A stretch of DNA of 8,961 nt, from assembly GCA_002315795.1 (NCBI GenBank), contig DCIF01000077.1, positions 2,437 to 11,397 of the forward strand. The letters are read 5' to 3'. The stretch is from Bacteroidales bacterium UBA1733. Lineage in GTDB: Bacteria; Bacteroidota; Bacteroidia; Bacteroidales; UBA3663. The position numbers and the translations under genes are program-made. Below the pieces are notes generated by a model. It was not told the origin of the DNA. It saw only the letters and a list, made by a program, of their open reading frames with translations, and made no database searches. Position 1 is the stretch's first letter, and every line of letters begins with the position of its first letter. Of this stretch, positions 1-6,912 are shown one piece after another.

Positions 1-487
1 CAAGTACAACGTCCTTGTTTGCCCATTCCTGGCCATCGAACTCTGGCTCTGAACCCCAACCTTCACGATAGCCGCCACCATGGATCCACAGCGCTACTGG
101 CAGCTTTGCTTCTGGATTAGCTGGAGCCTTGGTCCATACATTCAGATAGAGGCAGTCCTCACTTTGTGGAGCCTCATCGCCATATCCCCACTCGGTGGTG
201 TAACCACCAGGATAATGAACCGACTGATAACCAGGGTGTCCGAACTGATCTGCAATCTTTACACCTTCCCAAGCCACTACTGGCTGTGGTTCTTTCCAAC
301 GAAGTTCTCCGATAGGGGGTGCTGCATAAGGAATACCACGATAGACATAGACATCCTGATGATCATCAGCAAACACACCCTGTACCTGACCGCCTTCGAT
401 GGTCAGCACAGGATTAGGAAGTTCTTTTGGTGCATTCTGACATGCAACCAGTGCCAAAAGTGGCAGAAGTGAAGCAATTTTTTTCAT
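1..487 (-). CDS. Type-B carboxylesterase lipoprotein, N-terminal part (runs off the left edge)
   Basis: The minus frame read from the ATG at 487-485 stays open for 162 codons to base 2, with no stop before the edge. It begins MKKIASLLPLLALVACQN, a lipoprotein leader with lipobox LVAC (Cys16), so the mature protein should be lipid-anchored in the envelope. Type-B carboxylesterase hallmarks follow in order: YRGIPYAAPPIGELRW (about 49-64), the signature EDCLYLNVW (110-118) and the oxyanion-hole loop WIHGGGY (134-140). The catalytic Ser-Glu-His triad would lie further along and is outside the window, since family members are usually about 500 residues. Such enzymes hydrolyse carboxylic esters; next to a GH3 glycosidase, removal of acetyl or aromatic ester groups from plant polysaccharide is a fair inference but not shown. 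It lies 220 bases downstream of the GH3 gene on the same strand, with no clear promoter of its own. Confidence 0.9.
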   Translation of the reverse strand, partial: MKKIASLLPLLALVACQNAPKELPNPVLTIEGGQVQGVFADDHQDVYVYRGIPYAAPPIGELRWKEPQPVVAWEGVKIADQFGHPGYQSVHYPGGYTTEWGYGDEAPQSEDCLYLNVWTKAPANPEAKLPVALWIHGGGYREGWGSEPEFDGQEWANKDVVL

Positions 488-519
488 AGCTTTGTATATA
501 AAATAGGTAATGTGGTTTT

Positions 520-555
520 TTAAGGGGATACAAGGGATTAAGGGGATACAAGGGA
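520..555 (+). repeat. Perfect tandem duplication of an 18-base unit
   Basis: The unit TTAAGGGGATACAAGGGA occurs at 520-537 and again, base for base, at 538-555. A decayed third piece (AACTAGGGACATTAG, 556-570) keeps the AGGGA core. Each unit is itself built of two AAGGG(G)A blocks 9 to 10 bases apart. The AAGGGAT core is the reverse complement of the core in the array at 632-682, so the two arrays face each other as an imperfect inverted pair. Confidence 0.85.
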
Positions 556-631
556 AACTAGGGACATTAGTGTCAGATTCGCGAAAAATTTGATACATGA
601 CATCGGGAAAAGGATTTTGGTCAAAGAGTAC

Positions 632-682
632 TATCGTCTCTTAAAATCCCTTAGAGTCACTTAAGATCCCTTAAAATCCCTA
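632..682 (-). repeat. Array of 10-base direct repeats (minus-strand consensus GGGATTTTAA)
   Basis: On the plus strand the units read TTAAAATCCC (641-650), TTAGAGTCAC (651-660), TTAAGATCCC (661-670) and TTAAAATCCC (671-680), in exact 10-base register. The first and fourth are identical. A fifth, decayed unit (ctatcgtctc) precedes them. A period near one DNA helical turn would place every unit on the same face of the helix. The array begins about 25 bases past the GH3 stop codon. Confidence 0.8.
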
Positions 683-707
683 AATGCTCAAAAAGCCTTG
701 TGAGCTA

Positions 708-3326
708 TCAAAGCACCTTCAGATCCAACTCCTGCAGATCCTTCTCAAGCGAAGAACTGCCATAGAGGATCTTATAGCGGCCAGCACGAGTTGAAAGCTC
801 ATCAATGCGCTCGTCATAGTACTGGAACGACTCGCCATTGAGGGTGACTACGGCATTCTGAGTCTCTCCTGGCTTGAGGTTGAGCTTAGCGAATCCCTTG
901 AGTTCCTTGAGGGGTGCAGTTGGGTTATCGAGGCTCTTGATATAGACCTGAACGATCTCCTCTCCTGCTACCTTGCCCGTATTCTTAACCGGAACGGTGA
1001 GGGTTACCTGACCCTCTTTCTTCATGGTTGCAGCAGAGAGCTTACCCCGGCCATAACCGAAGGTGGTGTATGAAAGACCATAACCGAAAGCGTAGAGCGG
1101 CTTGCCCTGGAAGTAACGATAGGTACGGTTCTCCATGCTGTAGTCAAGGAAGTCTGGCAGATCATTGTTGCTCTCATAGAAAGTCACTGGCAACTTGCCC
1201 GACGGATTGTAATCGCCGAAGAGGACCTCAGCCAATGCCTGTGAGCCACCCTGACCAGGATACCAGGCCTGTAGTAAAGCATCGAACTGACCAAGTACGC
1301 TACCGAAAGCAATACAAGAACCGGAACAGTTGACCATTACGACAGGCTTACCTGTATCGTGCATCGCCTTAAGGAGACGCTGCTGTACCTTTGGCAACTC
1401 GATGTCGGCCTTATCGCCACCCTCACCTTCCATCTGAGCAGAGATACCACCAATGACGATGATCACGTCTGCATCTTTCACCTGTGTGATGACCTCAGAG
1501 AAGTCGTTGAGCTTACGCTGGCAGATATCTGCGTTGAGCATCGCGAAAGGACCACTACCACGGCTGTAAGTTATCTCTACGTCGTAAGTCTTGCCATTCT
1601 CTACCTCGAAAGTCTTGTACTCAGGAGCGCGACGGAAACCGAAGCGACGGCTCTGACCCTGCTTCATTTCTTCTACGACCTGGCCATTGACTTTGAGCAC
1701 GTAACCATTGTCTGAACCAACCGTATAGCTCATCGGGCCAGTGAAGTCAGCAGTGAACTTACCAGAGATACGCACAGAGATGGAATCAGAGTTAACGCCT
1801 TCTGCAAATCCCCAGGCACCGAAAGTGCTGAAGTTAAGACGGTTGGTCATATACTGAACCTTAGCAGGTTCACCAGCCATCTGCTTGTTCTCGAAGAATT
1901 CTACCTTCACACCCTGGCCATCGTTCATCTTTGGCAGATAGTAGAAGGTGTTATACTCGTCCTGTAGGTCACAAGCCTGGTTGTAGATGATGTTGGTACC
2001 AGGAAGGTAATCACGAAGACCCTGAACGAGCGAACGCTCATGCGCCTTGGTTGGAGTACCGCCATAGTTACCATTGAGGAGTGCCACATCATCGGCATTA
2101 GGACCAACGACAGCAATATTCCTGAGCGACTTCTTCAATGGAAGAATACCATTGTTCTGAAGCAATACCATAGATTCACGAGCGGCCTGGATAGCCAGCT
2201 GGTGATTGCTTTCGCTGCTGATCACATCCTCACCGAGGTTTGCCCATGGGAGCATCTCAGCAGGATCGAACATACCGAGTTCGAAGCGACCCTTGAGCGT
2301 CTTGCGAAGGTGACCGTCAAGGTCCTCTGTCTTGATAAGGCCACGCTGTAAGGCTTCGGTCAACACCATGAAAACCTTACCACACTCGAGATCTGTACCA
2401 TTTAGCACAGCATCGACAGAAGCAGAGAGCGGATCAGGATGTGTCTCGTGCTGTCCCTTGTTATAGAAGTTATTGATAGCATCACAGTCGGTCAGTACGA
2501 TAGCATCATAACCCCACTTTTCGCGAAGGATCTTGATGAGCAGACGGTCGCTCATACAGCATGGCTTACCCTCATAACGGTTGTAAGCACACATGACCTC
2601 GCGGACGTTACCCTTCTGTACCAAAGCCTTGAAAGCAGGCAGATAGGTCTCCCAGAGGTCGCGCATAGAAACCACAGCGTTGTAGGTGTGACGCAAGGGT
2701 TCAGGACCGCTGTGTACGGCATAGTGCTTGGCACAAGCGTGCGTCTTGAAGTAGCGGTCATTATCACCCTGCATACCCTTGACGGTCTCTACACCAAGAA
2801 CTGCTGACAGATATGGATCCTCTCCACAGGTTTCCTGGCCACGACCCCATCGCGGATCACGGAAGATGTTTACATTCGGACACCAGAAAGTCAGCTCCGG
2901 ATTGCCCGGATAATAGGTCACTCCCATAGGTACGTTATAGAGCGACTCAGAGTTATGATCGGTTCGGTTCCAGTTGGCACGCGCCTCATCACTGACCGTA
3001 GAAAACACATCGTGCATCTGCTGAGGATTGAAAGCGGATGCCATGCCGATAGGTTGTGGATAAACGGTATATCCTCCCTGACGCACGCCATGGCAAGCTT
3101 CACTCCACCAGTTGTAGCTTGGGATACCCAGACGATCAACAGAGATCGACTTGTTCATCATCAGGCCTACCTTCTCCTCAGGAGTCAGAAGCGAGATCAG
3201 ATTCTCCACACGCTGATCGATAGGGAGCGATGGATCCTGATAAGGGTACTGCCAGTTCTCTGCTTTGGCACCCCCGATACTTGCTGACAAGCACAGCAAC
3301 AAAAAAGTTCTTTTCAGTTTTTTCAT
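708..3326 (-). CDS. Secreted glycoside hydrolase family 3 with PA14 domain, beta-xylosidase-like
   Basis: This 872-residue enzyme should release terminal sugars, probably xylose or glucose, from beta-linked oligosaccharides in the periplasm. The leader MKKLKRTFLLLCLSASIGGAKA fits signal peptidase I cleavage near residue 22. The GH3 N-terminal barrel covers about 35-350, with YNWWSEACHGV (71-81), the substrate-binding pair KH (200-201) and the nucleophile Asp280 in VLTDCDAI. The C-terminal GH3 domain (about 385-720) is interrupted by a PA14 insert (about 473-605). The acid/base glutamate is probably in MEGEGGDKADIELP (632-645), E633 or E635. An FnIII-like domain lies at about 770-850. The WWSEACHG and TDCDAI forms resemble the bacterial and fungal beta-xylosidase subgroup more than BglX-type glucosidases. 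Alternatives are beta-glucosidase or dual xylosidase/arabinofuranosidase. The start is set by the signal peptide. It has its own promoter at 3394-3427. Confidence 0.93.
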   Translation of the reverse strand: MKKLKRTFLLLCLSASIGGAKAENWQYPYQDPSLPIDQRVENLISLLTPEEKVGLMMNKSISVDRLGIPSYNWWSEACHGVRQGGYTVYPQPIGMASAFNPQQMHDVFSTVSDEARANWNRTDHNSESLYNVPMGVTYYPGNPELTFWCPNVNIFRDPRWGRGQETCGEDPYLSAVLGVETVKGMQGDNDRYFKTHACAKHYAVHSGPEPLRHTYNAVVSMRDLWETYLPAFKALVQKGNVREVMCAYNRYEGKPCCMSDRLLIKILREKWGYDAIVLTDCDAINNFYNKGQHETHPDPLSASVDAVLNGTDLECGKVFMVLTEALQRGLIKTEDLDGHLRKTLKGRFELGMFDPAEMLPWANLGEDVISSESNHQLAIQAARESMVLLQNNGILPLKKSLRNIAVVGPNADDVALLNGNYGGTPTKAHERSLVQGLRDYLPGTNIIYNQACDLQDEYNTFYYLPKMNDGQGVKVEFFENKQMAGEPAKVQYMTNRLNFSTFGAWGFAEGVNSDSISVRISGKFTADFTGPMSYTVGSDNGYVLKVNGQVVEEMKQGQSRRFGFRRAPEYKTFEVENGKTYDVEITYSRGSGPFAMLNADICQRKLNDFSEVITQVKDADVIIVIGGISAQMEGEGGDKADIELPKVQQRLLKAMHDTGKPVVMVNCSGSCIAFGSVLGQFDALLQAWYPGQGGSQALAEVLFGDYNPSGKLPVTFYESNNDLPDFLDYSMENRTYRYFQGKPLYAFGYGLSYTTFGYGRGKLSAATMKKEGQVTLTVPVKNTGKVAGEEIVQVYIKSLDNPTAPLKELKGFAKLNLKPGETQNAVVTLNGESFQYYDERIDELSTRAGRYKILYGSSSLEKDLQELDLKVL

Positions 3327-3360
3327 TCTAGTATTGTTTTCGGTAATGTTTTATAATGGT

Positions 3361-3387
3361 TTATTGCGCGTAACACGGGCGCAATAA
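3361..3387. promoter_or_regulatory. Perfect inverted repeat at the predicted GH3 transcription start
   Basis: TTATTGCGC (3361-3369) and GCGCAATAA (3379-3387) are exact reverse complements around a 9-base spacer. The half-site centres are 18 bases apart, close to two helical turns. The outer edge lies 7 bases past the -7 element, about where transcription should start. It could be an operator for a dimeric repressor or a hairpin at the 5' end of the mRNA. No T-run follows it, so it is not an intrinsic terminator. Confidence 0.6.
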
Positions 3388-3393
3388 TCGGCA

Positions 3394-3427
3394 CAAAGAT
3401 AATAAAAATTTCGAAAGAGTGGTCAAA
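3394..3427 (-). promoter_or_regulatory. Bacteroidota-type promoter for the GH3 gene
   Basis: On the minus strand TATCTTTG (3401-3394) matches the Bacteroidota -7 consensus TAnnTTTG exactly. A TTTG (3427-3424) lies 22 bases upstream, slightly more than the usual spacing of about 19 to 21, and the intervening DNA is A/T-rich. Transcription would start near 3387-3390, giving a leader of about 60 bases before the GH3 ATG at 3326. Confidence 0.65.
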
Positions 3428-3469
3428 ACAGCTTAAAAATTACCTAAAATACAAGTAAGACCAGAAGAA

Positions 3470-4879
3470 TTACTCTCCTAATTGTCCAAAAGTAAGATTC
3501 ATCATGGTAACTTTTCTGCGTCCGTACTTCTTACTCTGGTACAATGCCAGATCTGCTAACTTGTATAGTTCGTCAAAAATGATAGGTTTTTCTTTATTCG
3601 AGCGTGTCGCTCCGCCACTCAGGGATGGTGACTGACCACACATCTCTGGAATATCAATTCTATCCAGCTGTCGCTGAAGTTCCTCAAAGATGCCTGATTC
3701 TGACAACCCTTCCTTCTCTTTCTGTTTGATATAAGATTCCGTAATATAACAAACAAATTCATCGCCACCTAAACGGAACAGTACCTGATCCTTAAAGACA
3801 CTCTGGAGGCAATTAGCTATATGAACCAGTACCTTATCTCCGACCAAATGGCCGAATGTATCATTGATCGACTTGAACTTATCACAGTCAAACAGAGCGA
3901 GAATGCCATTCTCAGCCTTGATAAGCGCCTCTATGCGTGGTACTCCTGCAGCTCGGTTAAAAAGACCCGTAAGACCATCATGTTCAGACAGTTTCTTCAG
4001 CTGATCTTTTTCACGATGTTCCTCTGCCACACTTTCTGTGGATACAATGATATGCGTAAGGTTTCCCAGATGATCATACTCAGCAGGCAAAATACGCATC
4101 TTAAGCCACCCAGAATGCACAGATTCATATTCAAATGACACATATTTCTTATCTTTGAGCATCGAATGTATATCCTGAAGTGCCGCAAATTGCTTCATAC
4201 GCTCTTGATACTGAGGTAGAACAGTCTTGAAAATTACCTCAGAAACAAACTCCTGTGCATTAGAATAATGCTCAGCAGCTTCACGTACGTCCTTCGACGC
4301 TTCAATGATGCGGAAACTGTGGTCGTGTAAGTCAATATAGACAATGGTCTCAAAAGACAGCTTGAAAGCATTAATAATACGGATGTAGTCATTCTGCTCA
4401 TTGATGACATGCTGCATGTAAGTGCGTGTCTTGCTGATGTCTTCAGAATCACCAACTACACAAAGAGGCTTACCATTCTCATCTTTCACCACACAATAAT
4501 AACTGCGGATACTGCGAGAATGGTCACGATAGTTGAGATCGATGAAGCCTTCTTCTGGAAGTGATGGATCTTCACCAAGACGATGAAGCAACTGATGCCA
4601 ACGTTTTTCGCTTTCTGGTGAAAGCGGATGCTTTCGCATCAGCTCATGATCATTCGGATCAATTTCAGCATAAACGGCATCCCGGCTAACCGGGTGGCTA
4701 TTGTGCTGTACATTGCCATTGCCATCCTGATAAGTGACATAGAATGTATTCGATTCTACATGGTATAACCACAAATCAATGGCATTTACTTTTGTGAGCA
4801 TCTGGTCACGGGCAGACAGTGACTTTGCCAACAATTCGCGAAGCTCTGGTTTTGAGTAAAAAACATCGTCTAGTTTCAT
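3470..4879 (-). CDS. PAS-PAS-GGDEF diguanylate cyclase, cytoplasmic
   Basis: This 469-residue protein should make cyclic di-GMP from two GTP. The C-terminal GGDEF domain (about 295-460) is intact: DGLTGLFNR (301-309), FDCDKFKSINDTFGH (330-344) with metal ligand Asp331, LGGDEF (370-375) and the closing ADLALYQSKKYGRRKV (442-457). The product-binding inhibitory site RxxD is absent, since the matching positions ahead of GGDEF are Phe362 and Gln365. Two N-terminal PAS-like regions are seen. The first (about 30-150) has WLYHVESNTFYV and ends GKPLCVVGDSEDISK, the classic PAS-to-DI(T/S) boundary. The second (about 170-285) is more divergent. There is no signal peptide or membrane segment, so it senses a cytoplasmic cue. 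It is probably the last gene of the operon, 38 bases after the esterase. One oddity is LSGGATRSN (420-428), where most cyclases have SxGxA. Partner EAL or PilZ proteins are not in view. Confidence 0.92.
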   Translation of the reverse strand: MKLDDVFYSKPELRELLAKSLSARDQMLTKVNAIDLWLYHVESNTFYVTYQDGNGNVQHNSHPVSRDAVYAEIDPNDHELMRKHPLSPESEKRWHQLLHRLGEDPSLPEEGFIDLNYRDHSRSIRSYYCVVKDENGKPLCVVGDSEDISKTRTYMQHVINEQNDYIRIINAFKLSFETIVYIDLHDHSFRIIEASKDVREAAEHYSNAQEFVSEVIFKTVLPQYQERMKQFAALQDIHSMLKDKKYVSFEYESVHSGWLKMRILPAEYDHLGNLTHIIVSTESVAEEHREKDQLKKLSEHDGLTGLFNRAAGVPRIEALIKAENGILALFDCDKFKSINDTFGHLVGDKVLVHIANCLQSVFKDQVLFRLGGDEFVCYITESYIKQKEKEGLSESGIFEELQRQLDRIDIPEMCGQSPSLSGGATRSNKEKPIIFDELYKLADLALYQSKKYGRRKVTMMNLTFGQLGE

Positions 4880-4917
4880 AAGGTAAAGTGTTTGTATATC
4901 AGATTATAAAAGAATAT

Positions 4918-6168
4918 TTAGAACAACTTTGGCAGGAATTCTACCAGATACCTACGCCAGTTCTCCCAGGAATGAGCGCCTTCTGACAGATGAAATTCGT
5001 AAGGGATACCGGCGTGATCCATTTTTTGCATAAACATTTTATTGAATTTCATCAGCTTATCATGCTTACCAATAGCGATATAATAGACTTTTGGAGGTTG
5101 CCCTGCCATCTTGGCAAGCTTTTGTTCTATATCTCCATAAACTTTGACGCTACTGAGTTTCTCATCAAAGACCGAATCATCTGGCTTAAAGTCAAACAGT
5201 AATCCCCAAATCTGACGCAGATGCGTGTTATTGCGATGAGCACGGGCAATCATGAGCTGTTTCTTCTCATCATCGAGCATATTGGTTGCTTGCGCAGAGA
5301 ACAGACCGATGTAATCAAAGCAATCAGGATGATTAACTGAAACAAATATCGTATGCAAACCTCCTAAAGACAGACCTGCAATGGCACGATGGTGTTTATC
5401 AGCAATGGTACGATATTTATGATCTACGAAAGAAACGATTTCCTTGACAAAAACCTGCTCCACCATACCGGTCATTGAAGACGGATTGAAGGCAGAAGGT
5501 TTCTTATTCATCCACGGACTCTCACCAGGTGCAGCATCCAGATCGGCATTTCCATTCGGCATGACCACAATACATGGCTTGGCCAATCCCTGGCTGAACA
5601 TATTATCTAAAATCTGGCATACCCTACCACAGTCAGCCCATGCAGTCTCATCGCCACCAGATCCATGCAGAAGATAGAGAACAGGAAATTTCTCGTCAGT
5701 ATTCTTTTGATAGGCTACAGGCAGATACACAGCCATACGACGCTGTGACATACCATTGAGCAATGATGGATACCAGATGTATTCTAACGTTCCATGTTCT
5801 ACCTCAGGATAATCGATAAACTTTCGCGTAATGGAATCTTCTACGATGAAATAGTTCCAATAGGTATCCACATCACGCATTTTCTGATCATTAGCAGGAT
5901 CGAGGAATGTTTTTTTCTTACTGATCTTATAGCGATAAGTATAGATTTCAGCAGGCAAAGAGTCAAGGTGAGCGATCCAGAGACCGTCAACCTTCTGCAT
6001 CTTGATGGCTTTTTTGGCAAAAGAACCCTCAAGCTTCACTTTCTTCGCTTGTGGAGCATCGAGCGTAAATGTGACCGAATGATCAGGATGCACCACCGGT
6101 CCCATCTGCTGCTCTGCCACAAGGGGTAGCACAAAGATCAGCGAAATAAAAAGAAATAAAATTCTCAT
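4918..6168 (-). CDS. Secreted esterase, Fes/CE1-like, with N-terminal E-set domain
   Basis: This 416-residue alpha/beta-hydrolase starts with a signal peptide, MRILFLFISLIFVLPLVA, cleaved near residue 18. Residues about 22-110 look like the CBM48/E-set immunoglobulin-like domain common ahead of such esterases (VKLEGSF, WIAHLDSLPAEIYTYRYKI). The catalytic domain (about 120-416) contains RRMAVYLPVAY (143-153), the oxyanion-side loop LLHGSGGDETAW (166-177) and nucleophile Ser267 in AGLSLGG. Likely acid Asp370 is in GKHD and His399 in GAHSWENWRRYL. These match esterase D/enterochelin-esterase relatives, which in gut Bacteroidota include feruloyl and acetyl-xylan esterases of family CE1. Substrate cannot be told from sequence; a polysaccharide ester fits the nearby GH3 and carboxylesterase. 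It begins 2 bases after the beta-barrel gene stop, so the two are almost certainly cotranscribed. Confidence 0.88.
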   Translation of the reverse strand: MRILFLFISLIFVLPLVAEQQMGPVVHPDHSVTFTLDAPQAKKVKLEGSFAKKAIKMQKVDGLWIAHLDSLPAEIYTYRYKISKKKTFLDPANDQKMRDVDTYWNYFIVEDSITRKFIDYPEVEHGTLEYIWYPSLLNGMSQRRMAVYLPVAYQKNTDEKFPVLYLLHGSGGDETAWADCGRVCQILDNMFSQGLAKPCIVVMPNGNADLDAAPGESPWMNKKPSAFNPSSMTGMVEQVFVKEIVSFVDHKYRTIADKHHRAIAGLSLGGLHTIFVSVNHPDCFDYIGLFSAQATNMLDDEKKQLMIARAHRNNTHLRQIWGLLFDFKPDDSVFDEKLSSVKVYGDIEQKLAKMAGQPPKVYYIAIGKHDKLMKFNKMFMQKMDHAGIPYEFHLSEGAHSWENWRRYLVEFLPKLF

Positions 6169-6170
6169 GA

Positions 6171-6899
6171 TCAGAAATGAATACCGAAGTTGACAGTGAT
6201 GCTTTTAGATTTTTTCATTTCATTGTTTATCTCATAATGCTGCACATCATAACCGGCCAATATGAAGAATCCACAACGAGGAGTAAAACTGAAATCTACA
6301 CCGATGCAAGGATTATAGTGGAATCCTTTGTAACCAGAAACCGTATAACCTATACGAAGATCAACCATTGGTGTGATGCAATGAGGGATGAGATAATAGC
6401 GCAAATCACCAAAGATCGGAATATTACGCTGATCTATCAAATAGGTGATTCCATCACTTTTATACGAAATCTGCTGAATACCTACACCTAAACCCAAATA
6501 AAAGTATTGGTTGAATTGATAACCATGGACAGTAGTGATACCATTGACAGAAACCTTATTATCATCTGTATTGGTAGAATAAGAGTACTCAATGGTACCA
6601 CGATAACCACGGTGACGCCACTCGCTGTTCTGATGCTTCAGATCGCTACTCATATCGATAAGATAGACATTCGTACGTTCTTTCGCAATACGCTCTACAT
6701 CTGTCATCGCACAGACAAACACTCCTCCATCAATGGTCTGCATGTGCAAGCTGTCTGCCGGATAGAGTTCCTGATAGAAACCCTTGATGACACTGCCATT
6801 CTTGAGATAGACAACATCACGATAATCCTGCGCCTTGATAGACGAACAGCACAGCAAAGACAGGATCAATAGAATAATGTATAAAGGAGAGCGTTTCAT
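6171..6899 (-). CDS. Secreted hypothetical protein, probable small outer-membrane beta-barrel
   Basis: I chose the ATG at 6899 (242 residues). It gives a clean leader, MKRSPLYIILLILSLLCCSSIKAQ, cleaved after the Bacteroidota-typical KAQ. An in-frame ATG at 6947 would bury the leader and overlap ubiE. Residues about 26-75 (DVVYLKNGSVIKGFY, VFVCAMTDVERIAKE) form a small domain seen ahead of many Bacteroidota envelope proteins of unknown role. From about 100 on, alternating polar and aromatic strands (YFYLGLGVGIQQISY, LRIGYTVSGYKGF, GFFILAGYDV) suggest an 8-strand-like barrel, and the chain ends ITVNFGIHF with the terminal Phe typical of outer-membrane proteins. A Cys-Cys in the leader lacks a proper lipobox, so lipidation is unlikely. 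Function is unknown. It lies 13 bases after ubiE and 2 before the esterase. Confidence 0.78.
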   Translation of the reverse strand: MKRSPLYIILLILSLLCCSSIKAQDYRDVVYLKNGSVIKGFYQELYPADSLHMQTIDGGVFVCAMTDVERIAKERTNVYLIDMSSDLKHQNSEWRHRGYRGTIEYSYSTNTDDNKVSVNGITTVHGYQFNQYFYLGLGVGIQQISYKSDGITYLIDQRNIPIFGDLRYYLIPHCITPMVDLRIGYTVSGYKGFHYNPCIGVDFSFTPRCGFFILAGYDVQHYEINNEMKKSKSITVNFGIHF

Positions 6900-6912
6900 A
6901 GAATAAATGGTA

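Larger units (their letters stand above)
488..707. other. Repeat-rich intergenic region between GH3 and carboxylesterase genes
   Basis: These 220 bases hold no credible gene. They contain two short-period repeat arrays, one near each end, separated by roughly 75 bases without obvious repeats (556-631). I see no perfect TAnnTTTG promoter element on the minus strand. The nearest are TACTCTTTG (622-630, one base too long) and TATTTTAT shortly before the carboxylesterase start. The downstream gene is therefore either cotranscribed with the GH3 gene or driven by a promoter I cannot recognise. Confidence 0.6.

Noticed and set aside
80..472. Plus-strand open frame of 130 codons starting near base 80
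   Set aside because: It is the antisense shadow of the carboxylesterase N-terminus. The minus frame shows a lipobox, EDCLYLNVW and HGGG in family order, while the plus product has no recognisable domain and no promoter.
632..682. Possible CRISPR-like array
   Set aside because: Units are 10 bases, directly adjacent and without spacers, and no cas genes are present.
686..705. GCTCA...TGAGC stem just after the GH3 stop as an intrinsic terminator
   Set aside because: The stem is only 5 base pairs with a 10-base loop and no clean T-run follows, so it is too weak to call.
1028..2807. Several plus-strand open frames of 100 to 122 codons inside the GH3 gene
   Set aside because: All lie opposite strongly conserved GH3 sequence, have no family features and arise from the codon composition of the minus-strand gene.
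3342..3360. CCATTA...ATTACC symmetry in the GH3 leader
   Set aside because: It is a mirror repeat, not an inverted repeat, so it cannot form a hairpin or a standard dimer site.
6840..6899. Lipoprotein signal in the barrel gene (Cys-Cys in the leader)
   Set aside because: The residues before the cysteines are Leu-Leu, not a lipobox, and a KAQ signal peptidase I site follows directly.
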